DNA from: a virus
Virus record (IMG/VR): IMGVR_UViG_3300029448_000077
Location: 1-37,898 of that record
DNA length: 37,898 nt
Strand: one strand, 5' to 3'
Shown here piece by piece: positions 33,401 through 37,898 of this stretch (position 1 is the first letter of the stretch; each line of letters opens with the position of its first letter). Under the pieces are notes generated by a model. That model did not search any database. It saw nothing but the letters and a program-made list of their open reading frames with translations, and was not told where the DNA came from. Both the position numbers and the translations under genes were made by a program.

Positions 33401-36341
33401 AGAGCTTGACAATATGCTATCTACAGGTAGAGAAGAATATACTACTGAAGAGTTAAATCAATTAGGTGCAGACTTTTTAAGTGAATATTCATACTCAGCT
33501 CCTATTGTTAGAGAAAGACCACAAGAAAGAAAAGATGGTGAGTATTTTATTAAAGGCACATACTTTACTAAAGAGCTACAAACTACAGATGAGCAGTTTG
33601 GTACACCACACGTAGTTAAGTATTGGGATAAAAATCAAAAGCAATACTTAGTATTTAAGTATAATCCGAACTCTACCTATTATAGTTTGATTGGTGAAAC
33701 AAAACCATCAGAGCCTGGACAAGAAGAACAACATAATAAAACTGTTGTTAAAAAATCTAGAAAAGATATAAATAGACAAAGAAGAATTAATGATGTGTTT
33801 GGTCCAATTGTTAAGGAAGCTAAGCTTGGGGATGTAGAGGTTGTAATGGAAGATAGAACTCTTGGCGACAAACCGTTAGAAAAACAAGAATACTTAAAGT
33901 TAAAAGGTGTAAACCTTTCTAGGTTGCGTAATAATGCAGCTGCAGAAACATTCTATGACAATCAGTATCAAAGATATGTTGAGGATTGGAGAATAGGAAG
34001 AATAGAATATGAGAAGAATATAATTACACAGGAGTATAAGAACATGACTGATGCACAGCTTATAGAATTATCATTAGATAATAATGGTGCTGATGCATTG
34101 GTTCGTAATGTGCTTAACTATTATTATGACGTAGAGTTAGCTGTAAGGTCGGAAAAACAACAGCTTGACACTATTATGGATGTAGCCAAGAAAAACAATA
34201 TAGACATAACTAATAATGATTTAGGTGTTGTAGAGTCTTGGTTAATTTCTAATAATCTAAAACAAACAAGCGCAGACCTGCAAGGTGTAGTTAACCAAAT
34301 AGAAAAACAAACTAACATGTTTGTTAAAGAATGGAGAGATGCTGCTATTGGTATAAAGCAATTAGCACAAGCAGTAAAACGCGAAAGACTAAGTGGTATG
34401 TCATTTGGTGAAAAAACATCTTTAGCTTTATCTGGTGGTTTAGAAAACTATATATATGCACCTATGATTGTAAGGGTAAGGTTAAACAATGGTAGAACAT
34501 ATTTAAGGTTAAAGTCTATAGAAGAATCTAGAGGACTTACCGACACGCAGAGAGCGTTTTTAACAGCATTTAGATCTACTGTGCAAAGATTCTATCCAAC
34601 GGCAGATGAAACATCTTTACCACACAAAATGATAGGAGGTATAGAAGCTCTTAAAAAGAATGGTATTATGGGATTATATAGACTGTCTGCAGGTTCTAGC
34701 TCTAATATAGGTAATATAAAAGTAAGAGGGGAAAGACCTGACGGCAGAATAGATATACTACCATACAAACAGTGGATAGATATTTATGAAGAAGGCAGAA
34801 GAGGATTTGCAATTGAAGATATACAAAACATTAAACGTTTAGATGAGTTAAGAAAACGTGCTATAAGAGCAGCAAAGTTGGGTAGGCATGATGATGGTGA
34901 AACAATATATTTAAATAAATTTGATAGACAAGCTATGTATGAAGACAGCACATTCTATCAGTTTGTAGACTCTAAAAATGCATCTATGTCAGATATGGGT
35001 TCTATTGATTTAGAAGATATATTTTTAGCATTTACACATGCAGAAATGTTTAAGAAAGGTTCTAGGCTTTCAATTGATCAATACTTAGCTTCTGTACCAG
35101 AAGGTGATCGTGACCTTATTGATTATAACTCATGGGCAAGAGATAATAATATAAATGAGTTTATGGGTATGGAGCAATTAGAGCCGCTTATAGATGGAAC
35201 TATATTGTTAAACAAAGCTAGAGGAAATAAAAATGCTGTAAGATATTTACAAGAAGTTTGGAAAGAAGGATACCTAGGAGGTAAAAAGCAAAAAACATTT
35301 AATAGTTTTTGGGAGTGGATAGTAGATAAGATAGTAAAGCTTACATCGTTTGGTATACTTGGTTTTAATGTGGCTATTGGTTTTGGTAATGTAATAATGG
35401 GTAAGTACCAGGCATTACGATCTAAGGGTGGTAAACAATTTATTAAAGGTGAGGAGAGGTTCTGGAAAGGATGGGTTGGTCAAGACTTTGGTGAAAGAAT
35501 AAATCAATCTGGTAGAGAGAAAAGTTTAGAGGCTGTAGGTAGAAATAAAACAGCAGCCATGTTAAATGAGTTGTTGAAGTTTGAATTCTATCAATGGGAA
35601 AAAGTATCTAGTATATATAAACAAAACTCAATAATGCGTTTAGCGTTTATGCCATTAGACCTGTCAGAAAAATGGATACAAGGTTCAATGTTCCTAGGTA
35701 TGCTAACAGAAAAGCAGTACAATGCGTACGATGTAGATCAAGATGGTAACCTTATTGTTGTGGATGAAGCTAATGCATTATCAGATGCGCAGTTAAGAAT
35801 GTTAATTAACGAAGTTAAAAAACAACAAGGTTTTGGTTACTCTCCAATGGATCAAAGAAGATTACAATTATATTCTTGGGGTAGAGCTTTATTACAGTTT
35901 AAGAGATACTTTATTACTTTGCTTAGAGAGCGTTGGGGTGGTGAGTATATAGATAGGTTTGGTAACCCAGAAATAGGTTCTTATACAGGTAGTATAAAAT
36001 TCTTGCAAGAAGTTATGGAAGGAAAGAAGAAAATGTCTGACTATGAAACATTGCCTAAATACCAAAAGGATGCAATACGTAGACATCTTAATGGTGTGGG
36101 TATATTCTTTATGGGTATTATGTTATTAGGTATAGCTGGTGATGAAGATGATCCATATTCTAAAAAGGTAACAAAAGAAACAAAGAAGTTTTTAAATAAT
36201 CAAAATGCTATGTTTATACCAAACAGGGTACAGTTTATGGCACAGCCACCTGTATATTCTTATTGGAGGACCAAACTTAAGCCTTCTGGTAGAAAGAAAG
36301 ACAAAGAACCACAAAGGGAAGTAGAATATAGAATGAAGTAA
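24423..36341 (+). CDS. Giant virion RNA polymerase with zincin and membrane segments
   Basis: A 3972-residue protein, probably packed in the virion and delivered with the DNA to transcribe early genes, as known for crAss-like phage phi14:2. In order: N-terminal Gln-rich and hydrophobic region (1-460); coiled coil (about 560-640); glycine zipper (729-762); acidic/Lys linker; probable zinc metallopeptidase with HEYAH (967-971) and LLEEAFATY (1100-1108); long charged helices (about 1200-1500); RNA polymerase core (about 2040-2560) with a beta-like barrel (TDASSFIT from 2044; Lys2078 and Lys2105 candidates) and a beta-prime-like barrel with SRIPSHGK (2415-2422), PVL (2426-2428) and DYDGD (2455-2459); helical C-terminal region with hydrophobic segments at 3643-3660 and 3891-3906. 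The Asp triad and its spacing fit an active polymerase. It lies 1 base after its neighbour. Confidence 0.82.
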   Translation: MGIDLSKISGQAAGIPATPQQGINIYDQGMTQDQNIDVQKNLEIQQGEQNLEAQTMLDQQQQKDVIGREQQFQDNLLKLQGLNYSKEALGVKPSDIARGEGERLANSLYSGVGQVIGQVGDAFTFLQSMTPGSKYWLPFNDPIGNYFREAGEGMMKDYKNTYIPSEIEDFSWNSLANPTFWTGEVAQQLPNWLSMLVPGYAGSGMAKNVILRMGKSRMLKGGLGSAGTGVLIEKGKLAGQVLRKTKGKSLLGTSSLFTKVAKKGTKGYKVDDLMLSDGIGKTYASLVGAGIGTTAVDGAMISGQTYNSVLAETGDADAASKAAAYTFLDNSKWLAVNSLSWGMTFGSLPGSAAQRILNRGLISGAQSFAAKATNFSFKAIKNIVPRASFEAVEEMYQESYQDWVQKKQMFRAKGEKWDYDDSFDGYLRYFDSAENQRTKMVSFATGLFGGTFAGSLNTMASRQSALDQQQELFEKLYKEINGTDQAERLMAIDSIVQSSVENEETSSLLGFIAELEKDGKISPELKSLYNEVIENYQNIYDRVPDFLKQISPEGAGIYYNNLTQVERNKQAIKEVEENFERNSENAKQQYGGKKAEQLIKEYREQADTEIAQINTEIENIAEKNLQIERTILSKNKNYKAGTRVTQDGKLTTEKKPGTKAKTGFVGRTLTEKERDTILRKPEEERTEQEKEQLSLAERVGYGIGYTAAAAKKAGKGVVRFARKEPRIAGGAAVGAGIGAAIGGPVGAVLGGAAGAGIAALTGQQQTGAEIEEVKEEAKQEVQEETKPKVEVTEQYAEKYADLRKRKEVLDDKSRRSKKEDKELAEINAELQNYDESAIVDKIVEEEKAGKKLSASYKAAKNYLGDKVKKKEPPVVKKKVKPVNPTSSEPQEEERKAKLSQTELYELPADEQAVIAKLSLSWDKKLPKGAYIAMMSELTAKQKNAAAFNIGGAMFVRPNAIFQEAFIHEYAHIYKRIYKDLPLLKAFDRELIANKSLWLNVQAMYPEIVKYKFYGKDVEIQKILRRINQQKNHKRSIFRNPKTPELQSLVFKAEEMYDKFNSGMYLNSEGQRLLRDDYRDFMDALDAAGYKKTADAKQDALLEEAFATYIANPRDAKSRARAREIFDDLFINKKEVDKRNNIAKRFWNVIGGWGKTNKKDIQELTQTSNPNFADLTLDQLRDEMVNQQMGINDPTAELVSTINEIREFKMPDAISNHEDRIERLRNEVEKTKNRSRKAKLQKRLDKAEKSLEAMRVAAESEGVTIESLKDSGERLSVKVAEVYKGVMSSIEDELKQKRSTIIKTLLTADNKEEALNIIARNLIQDNASKTGVYHDVIQYMKHSDNEARMIENVRTLIQIKVLANSKQSNKIINDILNESVSLEVKRLKNKLGETEFEETREVLVEMFQNIEDQLRENSVEGAITVQESTNVLNKNHDLFTDSISKFVKQFVNELYTGNIAEGRQLRELYKDSKTPYMKTIGKRVFMDLYKFSNIYNKDFGAFISEIRSAENTHPETQVFVRWMDKKFSVAGGNLFNVAHSNKMLYYIYKSYKNKIHERIFSTAVDTQTPTALSDFQLFNDDNMAFEEAGLIDAVMSSVNELYNKNSKYYDRGTNLRNQITNKAESIRTNLKNGVRQDEEIVDFMKTFFSSFPHGYVTFEYLMQNGVTQNNKKFTLAEFFEANYNKVFTKKGVNPEIFRPAITQAMEYSRFDNYLTVVDNPEGNPTNTMNTTSYIHKKNKRLNDLFYKMEDESIESYEQRIVDNIKEQIYTKGKKQYTNEFLPIKLFKDKDGNTTYEFVPNTIKFRGGVLDVHRKAGLNYVRLNSAELQVSDLTDFVKAFNTPDTRSADGRLQKAQYYQPIVVAAEKTRQYYILAPVLRGRDSDKARGYLSQIAAETYRDGSSIIPILNKTGSFNNSVINQEIEAIKDHMSNNIHLYKNNIDFRQFVDNKGRLIDSKLDSMLRSYVISHALNKAQAQMIFAPHSIYKSENDYTKRATGIIARHISLDKDVESIVLDNVYQMEDGSFINEKEYLQLPEEQQTGQLMTDASSFITEDTSQMLQEEYGLTFMRNDREASKHWKGVYFGQDLRDKGNRLENELGRKGIYLKSNWFVITNGMRDPESPTYNPYFARVAELMERREAFIRQNNPDANFITIASNKKAVPTYALEDDVTLDEQGNINWYHSVDLSESIDAAFEKLNFAQQQLMEDNGGFKGLDGTNFGIQLILDKDKSMSPVPTQSISHHLTNATPETQEIIDEAHKDFADALNNQFSLRAEDYLKISAVDDVQDLQKLNQQLKDRIVSDWAGSLKANLSQYASAYFPMINYMRNSILNKDLVLSGTKMVAPGTIAFQMTDVGYNLKSYTGLNFFVSEDSTYDQGAKNKIQKAIDKYGNINVSEVILPDNMKGRYRVGDIVLGSRIPSHGKASQPVLIIKGFHDSTAGSAITLPSKVTNVMGADYDGDAIYVQAYYTKTNQPYQAAYNRFFDNIVKLNGSTQHAEEVSKAIDIDSINNDVVPEIEQILKVDEAYNSSQMLPMGHLKAFQENVPSRGMIGIAANMTRDINYFAALDIGLKFNVAVETYDGQKIVMDGFDDTKNPDTWFNVAQVLNVVIDNPKHQTANRLGLTYNTIKPYIQLLRMGVSFKDIALIMRSEGAKKYNKYATEMSVIHKDESKYYSAGYKAMLEILAGKEGALRQVKGKDANDIILNSSEFRNNAASVTRQINDRLNVKLDGSGSLFIDVKNALEGGDLSQIEVVRLLEALNKSGQEIFDVGRMIGAYALTVQNGFQAQKIIDDFNNVGNQQSSFTNTIGLRTNPVIVQNEKVLREIVSLDETTNLQYSNKSKQLNEHLDKLIQDKNLFSRSATSVRNFVKYRMSNELSILNGIPGEEELYQILDAEMFDQMEKPIEERNKFFLDGIVLTNGKLRLNNKMFDSLSHTSDIEMIQQDFAKLSPFIKESIIQLDFLQNGWLSSNSVSPLFHPDVFTKNYEDGGFNINTELDNMLSTGREEYTTEELNQLGADFLSEYSYSAPIVRERPQERKDGEYFIKGTYFTKELQTTDEQFGTPHVVKYWDKNQKQYLVFKYNPNSTYYSLIGETKPSEPGQEEQHNKTVVKKSRKDINRQRRINDVFGPIVKEAKLGDVEVVMEDRTLGDKPLEKQEYLKLKGVNLSRLRNNAAAETFYDNQYQRYVEDWRIGRIEYEKNIITQEYKNMTDAQLIELSLDNNGADALVRNVLNYYYDVELAVRSEKQQLDTIMDVAKKNNIDITNNDLGVVESWLISNNLKQTSADLQGVVNQIEKQTNMFVKEWRDAAIGIKQLAQAVKRERLSGMSFGEKTSLALSGGLENYIYAPMIVRVRLNNGRTYLRLKSIEESRGLTDTQRAFLTAFRSTVQRFYPTADETSLPHKMIGGIEALKKNGIMGLYRLSAGSSSNIGNIKVRGERPDGRIDILPYKQWIDIYEEGRRGFAIEDIQNIKRLDELRKRAIRAAKLGRHDDGETIYLNKFDRQAMYEDSTFYQFVDSKNASMSDMGSIDLEDIFLAFTHAEMFKKGSRLSIDQYLASVPEGDRDLIDYNSWARDNNINEFMGMEQLEPLIDGTILLNKARGNKNAVRYLQEVWKEGYLGGKKQKTFNSFWEWIVDKIVKLTSFGILGFNVAIGFGNVIMGKYQALRSKGGKQFIKGEERFWKGWVGQDFGERINQSGREKSLEAVGRNKTAAMLNELLKFEFYQWEKVSSIYKQNSIMRLAFMPLDLSEKWIQGSMFLGMLTEKQYNAYDVDQDGNLIVVDEANALSDAQLRMLINEVKKQQGFGYSPMDQRRLQLYSWGRALLQFKRYFITLLRERWGGEYIDRFGNPEIGSYTGSIKFLQEVMEGKKKMSDYETLPKYQKDAIRRHLNGVGIFFMGIMLLGIAGDEDDPYSKKVTKETKKFLNNQNAMFIPNRVQFMAQPPVYSYWRTKLKPSGRKKDKEPQREVEYRMK
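26607..26708 (+). other. Glycine-zipper membrane segment of the giant protein
   Basis: Encodes residues about 729-762, a Gly/Ala-rich segment with GxxxG-type spacing (GAGIGAAIGGPVGAVLGG). Such segments insert in membranes and oligomerise. It lies before the metallopeptidase, so it may anchor or thread the protein through the host envelope. Confidence 0.6.
27200..27760 (+). other. Zincin-like metallopeptidase domain of the giant protein
   Basis: Encodes HEYAH at residues 967-971 (bases 27321-27335), with two His ligands and a catalytic Glu968, preceded by a strand GGAMFVRPNAIFQEAF. A downstream LLEEAFATY (Glu1102 or Glu1103, bases 27720-27746) fits the third ligand of gluzincins. It may cut the giant protein, other virion proteins or host targets; the sequence does not decide between these. 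Confidence 0.6.
30540..32110 (+). other. Two-barrel RNA polymerase core of the giant protein
   Basis: Encodes residues about 2040-2563. DYDGD (2455-2459; bases 31785-31799) matches the metal-binding loop of multi-subunit and two-barrel polymerases. Arg2416, Pro2418 and PVL (2426-2428) sit 30-40 residues before, as in bacterial beta-prime. Upstream TDASSFIT (2044-2051), Lys2078, Lys2105 and MSPVPTQ (2230-2236) fit the beta-like barrel. RGMIGIAANM (2546-2555) follows in the place of the helical region after the metal loop. Confidence 0.75.
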
Positions 36342-36347
36342 ATTTAG

Positions 36348-36355
36348 TATATTTG
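36348..36355 (+). promoter_or_regulatory. Putative promoter -7 element before tail-end genes
   Basis: TATATTTG, in the 28-base gap after the giant gene, fits TAnnTTTG and lies 14 bases before the ATG at 36370. It could drive the two small paralogues and the fibre gene separately from the ejection block. The -33 element is not clear. Confidence 0.5.
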
Positions 36356-36369
36356 TAAAAAATAATATT

Positions 36370-36717
36370 ATGGCAAACGTAGATACGCTATATAAAAATC
36401 AATTTGGGCAGTTAGGTTGTATATTTTCTGATACTACAGGAGAAATAAAACCACCTACCAATAAAGTTTTTGTAGCAATACAAATAACTGATAATGCTAA
36501 GTTTACTGCTTTGGTAGCAGATACTAGCAATACATCTTTAGGTTATGCGGGAACACCTGCATCTATACATGATGCTAGTACACAAAGCGTTACGCTTGGT
36601 ACTGGTGGCGACGCTATGGATTCAAGTAATCAGATACCTAAAGGAATGACAATATTTGGTAGATGGACTGCTTTGACATTAAGTGAGGGAGCTGTAATAG
36701 CATACATAGGTAATTAA
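36370..36717 (+). CDS. Small beta-rich virion protein, tandem paralogue 1
   Basis: A 115-residue protein. Strand-rich sequence: VFVAIQITDNAKFTALVADT (about 33-52), a Ser/Thr/Gly-rich loop (about 55-85), then IPKGMTIFGRWTALTLSEGA and VIAYIG at the end. The next gene has the same order of motifs at about the same places, so the two are paralogues. The pattern I/FPxGxTIxGRxTALTL with a final xIAYI strand is seen in small virion proteins of marine phages. A decoration, tail-spike base or fibre-accessory role is plausible, but I do not recognise a family with certainty. It has its own candidate promoter and is followed by a short A-rich leader (AATAAAAAACA). Confidence 0.55.
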   Translation: MANVDTLYKNQFGQLGCIFSDTTGEIKPPTNKVFVAIQITDNAKFTALVADTSNTSLGYAGTPASIHDASTQSVTLGTGGDAMDSSNQIPKGMTIFGRWTALTLSEGAVIAYIGN

Positions 36718-36727
36718 ATAAAAAACA

Positions 36728-37108
36728 ATGGCTAATAATAACGATTTATTTTCAGTAGCTACAGGATACTTTGGTGCTGCTTATTTAGATGCATCATCAA
36801 GTGATGAGTCAGTACAAAACTTAGCTACAGCAGGCGATGTGCCACATCATGTTGTTGCAATTACAATGCTTTCAGAGTGTACTTTTACAACACTAACTCC
36901 TTATGCAGAAGGCGGAAAATTTTCGGCTTATCTTAATACAGGAGCTGCTGGAGCATTTGGTAAAGCTGTAGCAACATCAGATACTTTTCCTACAGGTGTA
37001 ACTATTTACGGTAGGTTTACAGCAGTTACATTAAACACAGGTAAATGTATTGCGTATGTAGCTCCTGCTTCAGGTGCACATCCAGGACTTAACAATCAAG
37101 CATCGTAG
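36728..37108 (+). CDS. Small beta-rich virion protein, tandem paralogue 2
   Basis: A 126-residue protein, paralogous to the one before it. Shared features in order: a strand HHVVAITMLSECTFTTLTPY (about 37-56) matching VFVAIQITDNAKFTAL; a Gly/Ala loop; then FPTGVTIYGRFTAVTLNTGK and CIAYVA, matching IPKGMTIFGRWTALTLSEGA and VIAYIG. It differs by a longer N-terminal segment and a C-terminal extension (PASGAHPGLNNQAS). The gap to the neighbour is 10 bases, and the fibre gene starts 4 bases after the stop. Function is unknown; the context suggests a tail or head surface protein. Confidence 0.55.
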   Translation: MANNNDLFSVATGYFGAAYLDASSSDESVQNLATAGDVPHHVVAITMLSECTFTTLTPYAEGGKFSAYLNTGAAGAFGKAVATSDTFPTGVTIYGRFTAVTLNTGKCIAYVAPASGAHPGLNNQAS

Positions 37109-37112
37109 AGTT

Positions 37113-37898
37113 ATGCATATGGGATTACATATGGGGTTAGAAAGTCCCCACAGAAAATCCTTTGATCCTTTGCATGACCTAGGCGCACCCCTTATACATT
37201 TTGATTTTTCAAAAGTCGCTAGAATATCTCAGTTCCCAGCAACAACTGTAAACCAAAGAATAAATGATACTTTAGCTAGTACTGGCGCTATTACTTTAAT
37301 AAGAATAAAATCGGGAGATGCTTTTTCAACAACAACTTTTCCTGATACGGGCGTTGTTTTAGTAAATGACGAATATTTTTCTTTTTCAGGGTATGATAAT
37401 TCAGGCACTGATATAACTCAATTAAATAATGTTACAAGAAATGTAGCTGGAACACAAGCAGAGCATACTGCAAGTGCTAGCATAACACTTGTGGCTGGCG
37501 AATATCAGGTTGTACATGGATCAGGAACGCCTGGCACAGGAACAGGGTTAAGAGATTTTAGTAATTGGACTACAAGTGAATTACAATTACAAAATGAAGG
37601 CTCAGCTGGTGGGTATCTTGAAATACCATCAGATGCTGCAGCAAGACCTGGAGGACATAATACAAGTGGTTTAGGACAAGTTCATAGAGCTTGTTTACAA
37701 TTTGACGGCACAAATGATAGAATGCCTTTAAATTCAGCTATAACTACAACCAATGGAGATTTTACTTTAGTATTTGTTCATAGACCAGGAGATAGCCCGT
37801 CTTCTGATTGTATTGTTGCAGGATCAAGTGGTGGTATAAATCAAATAATACCTATAGACACAACAATTATTCAACCACCAAGCGACATGAACCAAGAA
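37113..37898 (+). CDS. Probable lectin-like (LamG) tail fibre protein, 3' end cut
   Basis: Open reading frame of 262 codons that is still open at the window end, so the protein is longer. It starts at ATG 37113 (alternatives in frame at 37119 and 37131). The first 30 residues contain SFDPLHDLGAPLIHFDFSK. Residues 60-130 are a beta-rich module (TFPDTGVVLVNDEYFSFSGY). Residues about 192-245 fit the start of a concanavalin-like LamG domain: LQFDGTNDRMPLNSAITTTN, then GDFTLVFVHRP. LamG-type domains in phage proteins usually bind sugars, so a receptor-binding or fibre role is likely. The full domain set is not visible. Confidence 0.62.
   Translation, partial: MHMGLHMGLESPHRKSFDPLHDLGAPLIHFDFSKVARISQFPATTVNQRINDTLASTGAITLIRIKSGDAFSTTTFPDTGVVLVNDEYFSFSGYDNSGTDITQLNNVTRNVAGTQAEHTASASITLVAGEYQVVHGSGTPGTGTGLRDFSNWTTSELQLQNEGSAGGYLEIPSDAAARPGGHNTSGLGQVHRACLQFDGTNDRMPLNSAITTTNGDFTLVFVHRPGDSPSSDCIVAGSSGGINQIIPIDTTIIQPPSDMNQE

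Noticed and set aside
1-37898. Stop-codon reassignment (TAG or TGA read as an amino acid), known in many crAss-like phages
   Set aside because: All long genes are intact with the standard code, TAG ends several genes at natural boundaries (5198, 7260, 9619, 11450, 37108), and TGA ends one (11805).

Overview
This window is a one-directional structural gene module of a tailed phage. All 21 coding sequences are on the + strand, and the packing is tight, with stop-start overlaps or gaps of a few bases and no gene-free stretch above about 120 bases. No tRNA, rRNA, CRISPR array, insertion sequence or integrase is visible. The host is most likely a member of Bacteroidota, probably a marine or aquatic Flavobacteria-like bacterium. 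The reasons are the A+T-rich sequence, the A-rich leaders in place of Shine-Dalgarno sites, and several copies of the Bacteroidota promoter core TAnnTTTG. There is no sheath, tube, tape-measure or baseplate gene. With the order terminase, portal, scaffold, capsid, ring proteins, large stabilisation protein, ejected proteins and giant virion RNA polymerase, this points to a short-tailed phage related to the crAss-like order (such as Cellulophaga phi14:2). That placement is inference from gene order and motifs; I could not run a search.

Layout. Bases 1-6861 hold the head-building genes: large terminase (start just off the window), portal, an acidic probable scaffold, and the major capsid protein. 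Bases 6955-8863 hold two small probable virion surface proteins, a 2-oxoglutarate/Fe(II) oxygenase and a 66-residue orphan. GC-rich hairpins sit after the capsid gene and after each of the next two genes. Bases 8891-13325 hold an unknown protein, three probable head-tail ring or adaptor proteins and two small proteins. Bases 13325-19189 encode a 1954-residue protein with the N-terminal signature of phage DNA stabilisation or tail-nozzle proteins.

Bases 19189-36341 form a coupled block of four probable cargo (ejected) proteins: a glycine-zipper membrane protein, a protein with an N-terminal phage lysozyme domain, a coiled-coil protein, and a giant 3972-residue protein. The giant protein is the highlight. 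It carries the DxDGD signature of a two-barrel (beta/beta-prime type) RNA polymerase (DYDGD at residues 2455-2459), a probable zinc metallopeptidase (HEYAH at 967-971), a glycine zipper (about 729-762) and hydrophobic segments at both ends. It is probably packaged in the virion and delivered with the DNA to transcribe early genes, with the lysozyme-bearing neighbour opening the cell wall. Bases 36370-37898 hold two small tandem paralogues and the start of a probable lectin-like (LamG) fibre protein that runs off the window.

Regulation. Candidate host-type promoters lie before the scaffold gene (4113), the 66-residue gene (8651), a ring protein (10362), the ejection block (19147) and the tail-end paralogues (36348). 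All stops are standard: TAA and TAG are common and TGA is used once, so there is no sign of stop-codon reassignment.
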